DNA of 9,758 nucleotides from Flemingiibacterium sp045579745 (GTDB lineage: Bacteria > Bacillota > Clostridia > Oscillospirales > CAG-272), in contig JAZNMQ010000088.1 of assembly GCA_045579745.1 (NCBI GenBank), forward strand, positions 1 to 9,758, written 5' to 3'. The notes under the pieces were generated by a model that saw nothing but the letters and a program-made list of their open reading frames with translations, ran no database searches and was not told where the DNA came from. Positions 1 through 6,178 of this stretch are shown here, one piece after another. The position numbers and the translations under genes were made by a program. Every line of letters begins with the position of its first letter. Positions within the stretch are counted from its first letter, which is position 1.

Positions 1-791
1 AGGAAGACCCCACCTTCCGTACCTATACGGACGAGGAGACCGGTCAGACCATCATTGCGGGTATGGGTGAGCTCCACCTTGAGATCATCGTTGACCGTCT
101 GCTTCGCGAATTCAAGGTCGAAGCAAATGTCGGTAAGCCTCAGGTTGCCTATAAGGAAACCATCAAGACCACTGCCGATCAGGATACCAAGTACGCCCGC
201 CAGTCCGGCGGTAAGGGTCAGTACGGTCACTGTAAGATCATTGTTGAGCCTAACGAGCCCGGTGCTGGCTATCTGTTCGAGAACAAGGTTGTCGGCGGTG
301 CTATTCCGAAGGAATATATCGAGCCTGTAAATCAGGGTATTCAGTCCGCTATGGAGCAGGGTGTCCTCGCAGGCTACAATGTAGTTGACGTAAAGGTTAC
401 ACTTTATGATGGTTCATACCACGAAGTCGACTCTTCTGAAATGGCGTTCAAGATTGCTGGTTCTATGTGCTTCAAGGAAGCAATGAAGATTGCAGATCCC
501 GTAATCACCGAGCCTATGATGAAGGTTGTTGTTATTACTCCCGATGATTACCTCGGCGATGTAATCGGCGACATCAACTCCCGCCGCGGTCAGATCCAGT
601 CTATGGATCCCGACAACGGTGCAACTCAGATCACCTGCGCAGTTCCGCTCGGAGAAATGTTCGGTTATGCGACCGACCTCCGTTCCAGAACCCAGGGCCG
701 CGGACTTTACTCCATGGAGCCCAGCCACTTTGCTGAAGTTCCGAAGTCCATTCAGGAAAAGATTATTGCCGAGCGCGGCAAAAAAGCTTAA
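1..791 (+). CDS. fusA: Elongation factor G, C-terminal part (truncated by window start)
   Basis: EF-G is the GTPase that drives translocation on the ribosome and helps recycle ribosomes. Only the last 262 or so residues are here; the first complete codon is at position 3 and the stop is TAA at 789-791. The fragment begins near the end of domain III (GMGELHLEI, from the ATG at 63) and runs through domain IV, with the typical GGKGQYGHCKI stretch and the DGSYHEVDSSEMAF segment. It ends with domain V, which carries ITPDDYLGDVIGDINSRRGQ and GYATDLRSRTQGRG. The C terminus IQEKIIAERGKKA is family-typical, so the end is complete. The GTPase domain lies outside the window. The next gene is tuf, 99 bp downstream on the same strand, the classical str-operon order. 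Confidence 0.98.
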   Translation, partial: EDPTFRTYTDEETGQTIIAGMGELHLEIIVDRLLREFKVEANVGKPQVAYKETIKTTADQDTKYARQSGGKGQYGHCKIIVEPNEPGAGYLFENKVVGGAIPKEYIEPVNQGIQSAMEQGVLAGYNVVDVKVTLYDGSYHEVDSSEMAFKIAGSMCFKEAMKIADPVITEPMMKVVVITPDDYLGDVIGDINSRRGQIQSMDPDNGATQITCAVPLGEMFGYATDLRSRTQGRGLYSMEPSHFAEVPKSIQEKIIAERGKKA

Positions 792-815
792 TTATTAGCT
801 TCTAACGGTTTTTAA

Positions 816-842
816 CGTTCGGGAAGCAACCCTTCCCGAACG
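816..842 (+). other. Perfect 11-bp hairpin between fusA and tuf
   Basis: Arms 816-826 and 832-842 are exact reverse complements around a 5-base loop (827-831). The following bases (ATTTCAACAC) hold no real T-run, so a strong intrinsic terminator is unlikely. The hairpin ends 32 bases before the tuf Shine-Dalgarno sequence. By inference it could partly attenuate transcription, mark an mRNA processing site or protect an mRNA end between two highly expressed genes. Confidence 0.6.
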
Positions 843-890
843 ATTTCAACACAAAAACAAAAAAACACAATTTCAAGGAGGAAATTAAAA

Positions 891-2096
891 ATGGCAAAGG
901 CTAAATTCGAAAGAACGAAACCCCATGTTAACATTGGTACCATCGGTCACGTTGACCATGGTAAGACCACTCTTACTGCTGCTATCACCAAGACTCTTTC
1001 TATCGGTTCCGATAAGAACGAGTTCCTGGCTTACGACCAGATCGACAACGCGCCTGAAGAAAAGGCACGTGGTATCACAATCAACACCCGTCACGTTGAG
1101 TACGAGACTGAGAATCGTCACTACGCTCACGTTGACTGCCCCGGCCACGCTGACTATGTAAAGAACATGATCACCGGTGCAGCTCAGATGGACGGCGCTA
1201 TCCTCGTTGTTGCTGGTACTGACGGTCCTCTCCAGCAGACCCGCGAGCACGTTCTTCTTGCTCGTCAGGTTGGCGTTCCTGCAATCGTTGTATTCATGAA
1301 CAAGTGCGATATCGTTGATGACGAAGAGCTTCTCGACCTCGTTGAGATGGAAATTCGTGACCTCCTTAACGAGTACGATTTCCCGGGCGACGATACTCCT
1401 ATCGTTCGCGGCTCTGCTCGCGAAGCACTCCTTAGCGAGTCCAATGACACTTCTGCTCCTGAGTATGCTCCTATCGTTGAGCTTATGAAGACAGTTGACG
1501 AGTACATTCCTACTCCTGCAAGAAATGATGACCTTCCTTTCCTTATGCCTGTTGAGGACGTATTCTCGATCTCCGGTCGTGGTACTGTTGCAACCGGTCG
1601 TGTTGAGCGCGGTATCATCAAGCTCAACGAGGAAGTTGAAATCATCGGTCTTACCGAAGAGCGCAGAAAGACTGTTGTTACCGGTATCGAAATGTTCCAC
1701 AAGCTTCTCGACAGCGCAGAGGCTGGTGACAACATCGGTGCACTTCTCCGTGGTGTTCAGAAGAACGAGATCGAGCGCGGTCAGGTTCTCTGCAAGCCCG
1801 GTTCTGTAAACCCCCACACTAAGTTCGTAGCTCAGGTTTACGTTCTTACCGAAAAAGAAGGAGGACGTCAGAAGCCTTTCTTCTCCGGCTACCGTCCTCA
1901 GTTCTACTTCAGAACTACTGACGTTACCGGTATCATCACTCTTCCCGATGGCGTAGAAATGTGCAAGCCTGGCGATAACGTTGATATGTCCGTTGAGCTT
2001 ATCACTCCTATCGCTATTGAAAAGGGTCTTCGCCTCGCTATTCGTGAAGGCGGCCGTACCGTTGGTTCGGGCGTTGTTTCCGAAATCCAGGAATAA
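891..2096 (+). CDS. tuf: Elongation factor Tu
   Basis: EF-Tu is the GTPase that brings aminoacyl-tRNA to the ribosomal A site. The 401-aa length is normal for the family. Visible GTPase motifs are GHVDHGKT (residues 19-26, P-loop), RGITI with the switch I threonine (60-64), DCPGH with the catalytic histidine (82-86) and NKCD (137-140, guanine specificity). Domain 2 carries RGTVATGRVERG, and domain 3 has GYRPQFYFRTTDVTG and ends GRTVGSGVVSEIQE. The start is set by a strong Shine-Dalgarno sequence, AAGGAGG at 875-881, nine bases before the ATG. The switch II neighbourhood reads VVAGTDGPLQQTREH, a small variation on the more common VVSATDGPMPQTREH. A strong terminator follows. It is most likely co-transcribed with fusA, since no promoter was found in the spacer. 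Confidence 0.99.
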   Translation: MAKAKFERTKPHVNIGTIGHVDHGKTTLTAAITKTLSIGSDKNEFLAYDQIDNAPEEKARGITINTRHVEYETENRHYAHVDCPGHADYVKNMITGAAQMDGAILVVAGTDGPLQQTREHVLLARQVGVPAIVVFMNKCDIVDDEELLDLVEMEIRDLLNEYDFPGDDTPIVRGSAREALLSESNDTSAPEYAPIVELMKTVDEYIPTPARNDDLPFLMPVEDVFSISGRGTVATGRVERGIIKLNEEVEIIGLTEERRKTVVTGIEMFHKLLDSAEAGDNIGALLRGVQKNEIERGQVLCKPGSVNPHTKFVAQVYVLTEKEGGRQKPFFSGYRPQFYFRTTDVTGIITLPDGVEMCKPGDNVDMSVELITPIAIEKGLRLAIREGGRTVGSGVVSEIQE

Positions 2097-2114
2097 TTTA
2101 GCGATCAACTAATC

Positions 2115-2152
2115 GTATATGGGGGGCTTTGACCCCCCATATGCTTCATTTT
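2115..2152 (+). terminator. Intrinsic terminator after tuf
   Basis: The arms ATATGGGGGG (2117-2126) and CCCCCCATAT (2133-2142) pair perfectly around a 6-base loop. The stem extends by a G-U and a G-C pair to 2115-2144. The tail is only moderately T-rich (TTCATTTTAAC), so some read-through into the following riboswitch is plausible. Confidence 0.85.
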
Positions 2153-2160
2153 AACACATT

Positions 2161-2344
2161 TCTTCGGGGATAGGTGAAATTCCTTACCGGTGGTTTGCGC
2201 GAAATGCGAAGCATTTATCCGCGCTTGAGTATATTTATCTGTGTATACAGCATATATTTACTCATTACAGTCCACTAACTTCCAAACGGAAGCCGAGCAG
2301 GCGAAATTCCTGCACCGACGGTAAAGTCCGGATGAGAGAAGATA
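2161..2344 (+). promoter_or_regulatory. FMN riboswitch (RFN element) aptamer
   Basis: The leader holds the conserved RFN blocks in order: GGGGATAGGTGAAATTCC near the 5' end, ACCGGTGGT at about 2186, GCGAAATTCCTGC at about 2300, and CCGACGGTAAAGTCCGGATG ending at 2334. The closing helix P1 can form from TCTTC (2161-2165) and GAAGA (2338-2342). The aptamer is longer than a minimal RFN element because two internal helices are extended: an AAATGC-GAA-GCATTT hairpin inside GCGCG/CGCGC arms, and an A/T-rich helix bounded by GAGTA and TACTC. RFN elements bind flavin mononucleotide and usually switch off riboflavin synthesis or uptake genes. Here the downstream gene is ribU. Confidence 0.95.
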
Positions 2345-2441
2345 AACTCACATCGTATTCGATCATGTATTACCCCGATGGTATTTATGCCCTCGAGGTT
2401 CTTTTATCTTCTCCTGATTTTTAATTAAATTCATAGGAGAA
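2336..2441 (+). promoter_or_regulatory. Expression platform of the FMN riboswitch, translational type
   Basis: Three pairings exclude one another. P1 uses 2338-2342. The segment GAGAAGATAAA (2336-2346) is an exact complement of TTTATCTTCTC (2403-2413). The segment TTCTCCT (2409-2415) is an exact complement of AGGAGAA (2435-2441), which contains the ribU Shine-Dalgarno sequence. By inference, without FMN the first long pairing occupies the anti-SD and leaves the ribosome site open. With FMN, P1 forms, the anti-SD is released and ribU translation is blocked. The B. subtilis ypaA/ribU leader is known to act at translation. A small CATCG/CGATG hairpin (2351-2355/2376-2380) fits inside the loop of the antisequestering pairing. 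Confidence 0.7.
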
Positions 2442-2446
2442 CAACC

Positions 2447-3055
2447 ATGTCAGTTACATCAGACCGCAAAATCTCGCTTAAAACCATAACAAAAATCGCC
2501 GTTTTAGCTGCAATTTCTGCAGTTATTATGCTTTTTGAAATTCCGCTTTGGTTCACACCACCATTCTATAAGCTTGACCTTTCTGAGGCTGTAATTCTGA
2601 TGGGCGGTTTCGCGATGGGACCACTTGCTGCTGCCGTTATCGAGCTTTTAAAAAATCTTATCAACATGCTTCTTGACGGCGGAACCTCAACTGCTTATAT
2701 CGGCGAGCTTGCCAACTTCATTACGGGCTGCGCATTTGTAGTGCCCGCTTCGCTTATTTACAAATACAGCAAAACCAAAAAAGGTGCGCTGATTTCATTT
2801 GTAGTCGGTACCCTTTCGCTTGCTGTTATCGGCAGCTTATTTAATTATTTTGTCCTAATTCCGGCGTTTTCTAAATTATATGAAATCGAGCTTGATGCCA
2901 TAGTTTCTATGGGAAAATCGGTCAATCCGCTTGTAGGTGATCTAAAATCACTCGTCACCTTTGCGGTCGCACCGTTCAATCTGTTAAAAGGCGTGATCTG
3001 CTCCCTCATTAATCTTCTGCTTTACAAGAGATTATCGAAGGTGCTTCACATATAG
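2447..3055 (+). CDS. ribU: Riboflavin ECF transporter substrate-binding (S) component RibU
   Basis: RibU is the membrane S component that binds riboflavin and works with an ECF energising module (EcfA, EcfA', EcfT). The 202-aa protein is hydrophobic throughout, with about six membrane segments. Family-typical stretches are the N-terminal Ala-rich segment KIAVLAAISAVIMLF (16-30), FYKLDLSE (40-47) leading into GGFAMGPLAAAVIELLKN, TAYIGELANF (82-91), FNYFVLIPAF (132-141) and APFNLLKGV (175-183). The start is supported by AGGAGA at 2435-2440. No ECF ATPase or T component lies nearby, so it would share a module encoded elsewhere, as is usual in Firmicutes. The FMN riboswitch immediately upstream supports riboflavin as the substrate. 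The stop codon overlaps the Shine-Dalgarno sequence of the next gene. Confidence 0.93.
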   Translation: MSVTSDRKISLKTITKIAVLAAISAVIMLFEIPLWFTPPFYKLDLSEAVILMGGFAMGPLAAAVIELLKNLINMLLDGGTSTAYIGELANFITGCAFVVPASLIYKYSKTKKGALISFVVGTLSLAVIGSLFNYFVLIPAFSKLYEIELDAIVSMGKSVNPLVGDLKSLVTFAVAPFNLLKGVICSLINLLLYKRLSKVLHI

Positions 3056-3064
3056 AGGTATTTT

Positions 3065-3538
3065 GTGAGTACATTAGTTAAGTATATCATCGTATTTTTC
3101 GTTTCAATGGTCCCGCTTATTGAGCTTCGCGGTGCTGTACCGATCGGCACCGGAATGGGGCTTGATTGGCTTTCTACGCTGATTATTTCGATTATCGGAA
3201 ACTGCTTGCCGATTCCGATAATTCTGCTGTTTGTCAATGCAGTCCTCAAATGGATGCGCTCATGCAGTATTTCGCTTTTCTCGAAGATTTCCAATTGGCT
3301 ATACGAAAAAGCCGAAAAAAATCGCCCGAAAATTGAAAAATATGCAACCTTCGGACTATTCGTTTTTGTAGCTATTCCGCTTCCCGGTACAGGTGCATGG
3401 ACGGGCGCGCTCGTTGCATCGGTATTCGGCATGAACAAGCTTAAAGCCTCGCTATCGATCTTCGGCGGAGTTATAACGGCAGGACTTATTATGACGTTCG
3501 GTTCTCAGCTTGTCAAATTTTTTGTAGGATTATTTTGA
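3065..3538 (+). CDS. Small multidrug export-type membrane protein (PF06695/COG2426 family)
   Basis: The 157-aa integral membrane protein matches my knowledge of the Sm_multidrug_ex family, whose function is not well established despite the name. Diagnostic stretches are PLIELRGAVPIG (17-28) and IPLPGTGAWTGALVASVFG (104-122), two Pro/Gly-rich segments that resemble the re-entrant loops of DedA-like membrane proteins (inference). Helices are likely at about 5-17, 36-61, 95-107 and 129-156, with a basic cytosolic-type segment KAEKNRPKIEKY between. It starts with GTG at 3065. The Shine-Dalgarno AGAGG (3054-3058) overlaps the ribU TAG stop (3053-3055), so translational coupling to ribU is likely and FMN control would extend to this gene. 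No terminator follows before the metK leader. Confidence 0.85.
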   Translation: MSTLVKYIIVFFVSMVPLIELRGAVPIGTGMGLDWLSTLIISIIGNCLPIPIILLFVNAVLKWMRSCSISLFSKISNWLYEKAEKNRPKIEKYATFGLFVFVAIPLPGTGAWTGALVASVFGMNKLKASLSIFGGVITAGLIMTFGSQLVKFFVGLF

Positions 3539-3544
3539 TTTTAC

Positions 3545-3573
3545 TTGACAAAGCTCAAAATTCGTGATACAAT
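3545..3573 (+). promoter_or_regulatory. SigA-type promoter of the metK leader
   Basis: TTGACA (3545-3550) is a consensus -35 box. After a 17-base spacer comes TACAAT (3568-3573), preceded by TG at 3565-3566, an extended -10 motif. The expected start of transcription near 3580 lies just before the SAM riboswitch. The -35 box begins six bases after the preceding stop codon. Confidence 0.88.
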
Positions 3574-3589
3574 ATAATGTACAATTTAA

Positions 3590-3675
3590 TTCTTATCAAG
3601 AGCGGCGGAGGGACTGGCCCTATGAAGCCCGGCAACCTACTTCAGAGTGTGGTGCTAAATCCTGAGAGATGAGAG
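3590..3675 (+). promoter_or_regulatory. SAM-I (S-box) riboswitch
   Basis: The core blocks of the S-box are present in order: CTTATCAAGAG at 3592, GGAGGGACTGGCCCTATGAA, CCCGGCAACC at about 3628, GGTGCTAAATCCTG, and the closing GAGAGATGAGAG. Helix P1 pairs CTTATC (3592-3597) with GATGAG (3668-3673), including one G-U pair. S-box RNAs bind S-adenosylmethionine and terminate transcription when it is abundant. Placement before metK, whose product makes SAM, is the classical feedback arrangement. A partly matched antiterminator is possible between GAGAGC (3671-3676) and GCCCTC (3693-3698), five of six positions, overlapping both P1 and the terminator. Confidence 0.96.
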
Positions 3676-3692
3676 CCATTTATCGCTTTTCT

Positions 3693-3722
3693 GCCCTCGG
3701 GAAAACCGAGGGCTTTCTTTTC
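3693..3722 (+). terminator. Riboswitch-controlled intrinsic terminator before metK
   Basis: The arms GCCCTCGG (3693-3700) and CCGAGGGC (3706-3713) form a perfect 8-bp stem with a GAAAA loop, followed by TTTCTTTT. It lies 17 bases after the S-box aptamer and is the expected OFF structure. It could also end transcripts that read through from the ribU operon. Confidence 0.92.
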
Positions 3723-3767
3723 GCTTAATATAGTAATTATTTTCATTTTAAATACGGAGGAACAATT

Positions 3768-4946
3768 ATGGCAAAGCATTTATTCACATCCGAATCTGTT
3801 ACAGAAGGACATCCCGATAAAATCTGCGACCAGGTTTCTGACGCGGTTCTCGATGCACTTCTTGCACAGGATCCTATGTCACGCGTAGCTTGCGAAACTA
3901 CCACAACAACCGGCATCGTTATGGTAATGGGTGAGATCACCACTACCGCAACAATCGACATTCAGAAGATCGTTCGCGAAACTGTTCGCGAGATCGGCTA
4001 CGACGACGACGCTAAGGGCTTTAACTGCGACACCTGCGCAGTTATCAATCAGCTTCACGGTCAATCTCCCGACATCGCACTCGGAGTTGACAAATCCCTT
4101 GAAGCTAAGGCAGGCGAGCTTACAGACGATTATGATACCGGTGCAGGCGACCAGGGTCTTATGTTCGGTTATGCGTGCGATGAAACTCCCGAGCTCATGC
4201 CGCTCCCGATCTCCCTTTCGCACAAGCTTGCACTTCGCCTTACCGAGGTTCGCAAGAACGGCACACTTCCCTATCTCCGTCCCGACGGAAAGACTCAGGT
4301 AACAGTCGAATACGACGGCGACAAGGCTGTTCGCATCGACGCTATCGTTGTTTCAAGCCAGCACAGCGCTGATGTTGAGCTTACACAAATTCGCGCTGAC
4401 GTTATCGAAAACGTTATTAAGCCCATCATTCCTGCAAACCTCATTGACGGCGATACGAAGATCTTCGTTAATCCGACAGGACGCTTTGTAGTCGGTGGCC
4501 CTCACGGTGACTCCGGTTTGACCGGCCGCAAGATCATCGTTGACACCTACGGCGGATATTCCCGTCATGGCGGCGGAGCTTTCTCCGGAAAGGACCCGAC
4601 AAAGGTTGACCGTTCCGCATCCTATGCCGCTCGTTACATAGCTAAGAATATCGTTGCTGCAGGTCTTGCTTCCAAGTGTGAGGTTCAGATCGCATACGCT
4701 ATCGGCGTTGCTAAGCCCGTTTCTGTGCTTATCGAAACCTTCGGAACTGCTAAGGTATCCGAGGATGCTATCTCCGATAAGGTAGCTGAGCTTGTTGACC
4801 TTCGCCCTGCCGCAATCATCGACCGTTTCAAGCTTCGCAGACCGATTTACACCAAGCTTGCTGCATACGGTCATATGGGCCGCGAGGATCTTGATGCTCC
4901 GTGGGAAAAGCTCGACCTCGTTGATGCACTCAAGACAATAAAATAA
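3768..4946 (+). CDS. metK: S-adenosylmethionine synthetase
   Basis: MetK makes S-adenosylmethionine from methionine and ATP, releasing phosphate and pyrophosphate. The 392-aa length is normal. Signature elements are GHPDK near the N terminus (14-18), GAGDQG (125-130), the methionine/ATP-site loop GGPHGDSGLTGRK (243-255) and the P-loop-like GGGAFSGKDPTKVDRS (268-283). The end, GREDLDAPWEKLDLVDALK, is family-typical. The ATG has a good Shine-Dalgarno sequence, GGAGG at 3756-3760, seven bases upstream. It is a single-gene unit between the S-box leader and the 4961-4997 hairpin. The downstream gene is convergent. Confidence 0.99.
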   Translation: MAKHLFTSESVTEGHPDKICDQVSDAVLDALLAQDPMSRVACETTTTTGIVMVMGEITTTATIDIQKIVRETVREIGYDDDAKGFNCDTCAVINQLHGQSPDIALGVDKSLEAKAGELTDDYDTGAGDQGLMFGYACDETPELMPLPISLSHKLALRLTEVRKNGTLPYLRPDGKTQVTVEYDGDKAVRIDAIVVSSQHSADVELTQIRADVIENVIKPIIPANLIDGDTKIFVNPTGRFVVGGPHGDSGLTGRKIIVDTYGGYSRHGGGAFSGKDPTKVDRSASYAARYIAKNIVAAGLASKCEVQIAYAIGVAKPVSVLIETFGTAKVSEDAISDKVAELVDLRPAAIIDRFKLRRPIYTKLAAYGHMGREDLDAPWEKLDLVDALKTIK

Positions 4947-4960
4947 CATTTATAGGCTAT

Positions 4961-5000
4961 AGGTGCAGCTGCAGATTGAAAACTTGCAGCTGCACCTTTT
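4961..5000 (+). terminator. Intrinsic terminator after metK
   Basis: A perfect 13-bp stem pairs 4961-4973 with 4985-4997 around an 11-base loop and is followed by TTTTATCTTG. Each arm contains the self-complementary TGCAGCTGCA. It sits in the 52-bp gap between the convergent metK and amidase genes. Read on the minus strand the flank has no T-run, so it mainly serves metK, although the hairpin would also form in the amidase transcript. Confidence 0.85.
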
Positions 5001-5745
5001 ATCTTGTCGATATGTACTCGCATATTGCAGAAAAAATTGTAACTGCGAGCTCCTTTTGATAACTCTCGGTTCCGAGCTTTGCACATTCCTCGGGGTTTGA
5101 TAAAAACCCGCACTCGATTAAAATTGCAGGAGTTGTGATATGGTCAAGAATGTAGATCGATGAGCTTGCACGCTTTATCTCGCGTGTATTGTTGCTGTCG
5201 AGAAACTTTTTTGCATAGTCCTGAACATAGCTCGCCGCTTCCCTGCTCGCCGCCTCTGACGGTGAATACCACACCTGCAGGCCCGAATAAATCGGGTCCG
5301 AGAAATTGTTCATATGTATACTGACAAACAGCGTTTTTTCTCCATTTTCCTCAAGCCCCTTTGCAACCGCAAGACGGTTTTTAAGGTCATGCATCTTTCT
5401 GTGCGACTTGATATCAGGCTCGACAAGCATGTTATCTTCCGTGCGCGTCATTACGCATTTTATGCCTGACAGACGAAACAAGGCTTCAAGACGCTTTGCA
5501 ACATCAAGGTTGATATTTTTCTCAAGGCTTCCGTCACGCCCGACAGTACCGCTGTCTATGCCGCCATGACCCGCGTCTATTATAACAGTCGGAAGCTCCT
5601 CCGTCTTTATATCAACGATTGCGGATTTGGTTTTGACTCCGAGCTGTGCAACCGAAAAGGTTATCGCGCAGGCAAGAAGAAGCAGCGCGGCGAATAAAAT
5701 AAGACCTGCTACAGCTTTTACACGTTTTAATACAACTGCTCTCAT
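4999..5745 (-). CDS. cwlD: CwlD-like N-acetylmuramoyl-L-alanine amidase, membrane-anchored
   Basis: Amidase_3 family zinc enzymes cut the bond between MurNAc and the L-alanine of the stem peptide. The 248-aa protein has a basic N terminus and one hydrophobic segment (about 11-32), an uncleaved signal anchor or signal peptide. The catalytic domain starts at about 53. Zinc ligands and the catalytic residue are visible: His60 in DAGHGG, Glu75 in SLEKNINLDVA, His144 in VSIHMN and Glu211 in LIECGFLSNPEE. Length and the HDLKNR segment resemble CwlD, the spore-cortex amidase that initiates muramic-lactam formation, so a sporulation or germination role is likely but not proven. The start is supported by GGAGGGG (5755-5749), three bases from the ATG. 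It follows the NfeD-like gene with a 14-base gap, an apparent operon. A housekeeping wall amidase is the main alternative. Confidence 0.87.
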   Translation of the reverse strand: MRAVVLKRVKAVAGLILFAALLLLACAITFSVAQLGVKTKSAIVDIKTEELPTVIIDAGHGGIDSGTVGRDGSLEKNINLDVAKRLEALFRLSGIKCVMTRTEDNMLVEPDIKSHRKMHDLKNRLAVAKGLEENGEKTLFVSIHMNNFSDPIYSGLQVWYSPSEAASREAASYVQDYAKKFLDSNNTREIKRASSSIYILDHITTPAILIECGFLSNPEECAKLGTESYQKELAVTIFSAICEYISTR

Positions 5746-5759
5746 TTTCCCCTCCGTTT

Positions 5760-6032
5760 TTAAAATTCTATTCGCTTACTTGATGCTTTATGATTATCTC
5801 TCAGGCGCAAAATTAGCTTGATAAGTCTTGAAAGCGCAATAAAGCATATAGAAGCGATTACGAAAATCAAAACCTGAGAACGTGTTGATATGCTGAAAAA
5901 TCCGCAGATAAACGCTATTAGTGCCGCAGGCGCGCACCACACCGCAACAAGATTTTCAAATAACGCCTCAAAGAAGATAGCCGCTAAAATTATTACAAGC
6001 CACATTATCATAACGAGGGATAATAATGTCAT
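5760..6032 (-). CDS. Short NfeD-like membrane protein
   Basis: The 90-aa protein has three predicted membrane segments (about 4-21, 28-47 and 54-76) and a short basic tail. The pattern of an acidic residue after the first helix (FFEALFENLVAVW), an Ala/Gly-rich second helix (APAALIAFICGF) and a third helix with Q and R at its ends (SQVLIFVIAS, then SRLIK) fits the membrane part of NfeD-like proteins, which often partner with stomatin/flotillin-like proteins. The soluble OB-fold that normally follows in NfeD is absent. The start at 6032 has AAAGGA (rc of 6044-6049) about 11 bases upstream. The stop lies 14 bases before the amidase start, so the two are probably co-transcribed. The family call is from pattern only; function unknown. 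Confidence 0.65.
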   Translation of the reverse strand: MTLLSLVMIMWLVIILAAIFFEALFENLVAVWCAPAALIAFICGFFSISTRSQVLIFVIASICFIALSRLIKLILRLRDNHKASSKRIEF

Positions 6033-6105
6033 TTTGGTTTGTCCTTTCTTATTTTATCATAAAATCTCACTAAACCGATACTATATTATTGCAAGATTGC
6101 GTAAT

Positions 6106-6135
6106 ATTATAACGGATTGAAAAAACTTACTACAA
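6106..6135 (-). promoter_or_regulatory. Weak candidate promoter for the NfeD-like/cwlD unit
   Basis: On the minus strand a perfect TATAAT (6111-6106) lies about 75 bases upstream of the NfeD-like start. The only -35-like element is TTGTAG (6135-6130) at an 18-base spacing, matching just the first three consensus bases. A sporulation sigma factor could use a different site that I cannot identify with confidence. Confidence 0.3.
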
Positions 6136-6153
6136 ATCGACGAAATTTGCAAA

Positions 6154-6178
6154 TTTGCAACAATTTTCTTGTTGCAAA
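6154..6178. repeat. 10-bp inverted repeat overlapping the -35 box of the divergent promoter
   Basis: TTTGCAACAA (6154-6163) and TTGTTGCAAA (6169-6178) are exact reverse complements separated by TTTTC. The right arm contains the -35 box TTGCAA (6172-6177). A second, overlapping palindrome GCAAATTTGC lies at 6149-6158. This is a plausible operator for a dimeric repressor, by inference; no regulator gene is nearby. Confidence 0.5.

Noticed and set aside
885..2108. A 407-codon open frame on the minus strand covering all of tuf
   Set aside because: It mirrors tuf almost end to end. The tuf protein is unmistakable, the antisense product resembles no family I know, and strongly biased codon use in tuf commonly leaves an open antisense frame.
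2129..2157. TTGACC in the loop of the tuf terminator as a -35 box for ribU
   Set aside because: The matching -10 (TAACAC) is poor and the transcript start would fall inside the aptamer closing helix.
3046..3438. Minus-strand open frame of 130 codons opposite the small membrane-protein gene
   Set aside because: The plus-strand protein has clear membrane-protein composition and a Shine-Dalgarno coupled to ribU; the antisense frame has neither support.
3573..3578. TATAAT as the -10 box of the metK promoter
   Set aside because: Its distance from TTGACA (3545-3550) would be 22 bases. TACAAT at 3568 with 17-base spacing and an upstream TG fits better.
4353..4949. Minus-strand open frame of 198 codons opposite metK
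   Set aside because: It lies inside the conserved MetK coding sequence and its product shows no recognisable motif.
4961..4997. Bidirectional terminator for the minus-strand amidase unit
   Set aside because: The hairpin is symmetrical, but the minus-strand flank after it (ATAGCC) has no T-run, so only plus-strand termination is well supported.
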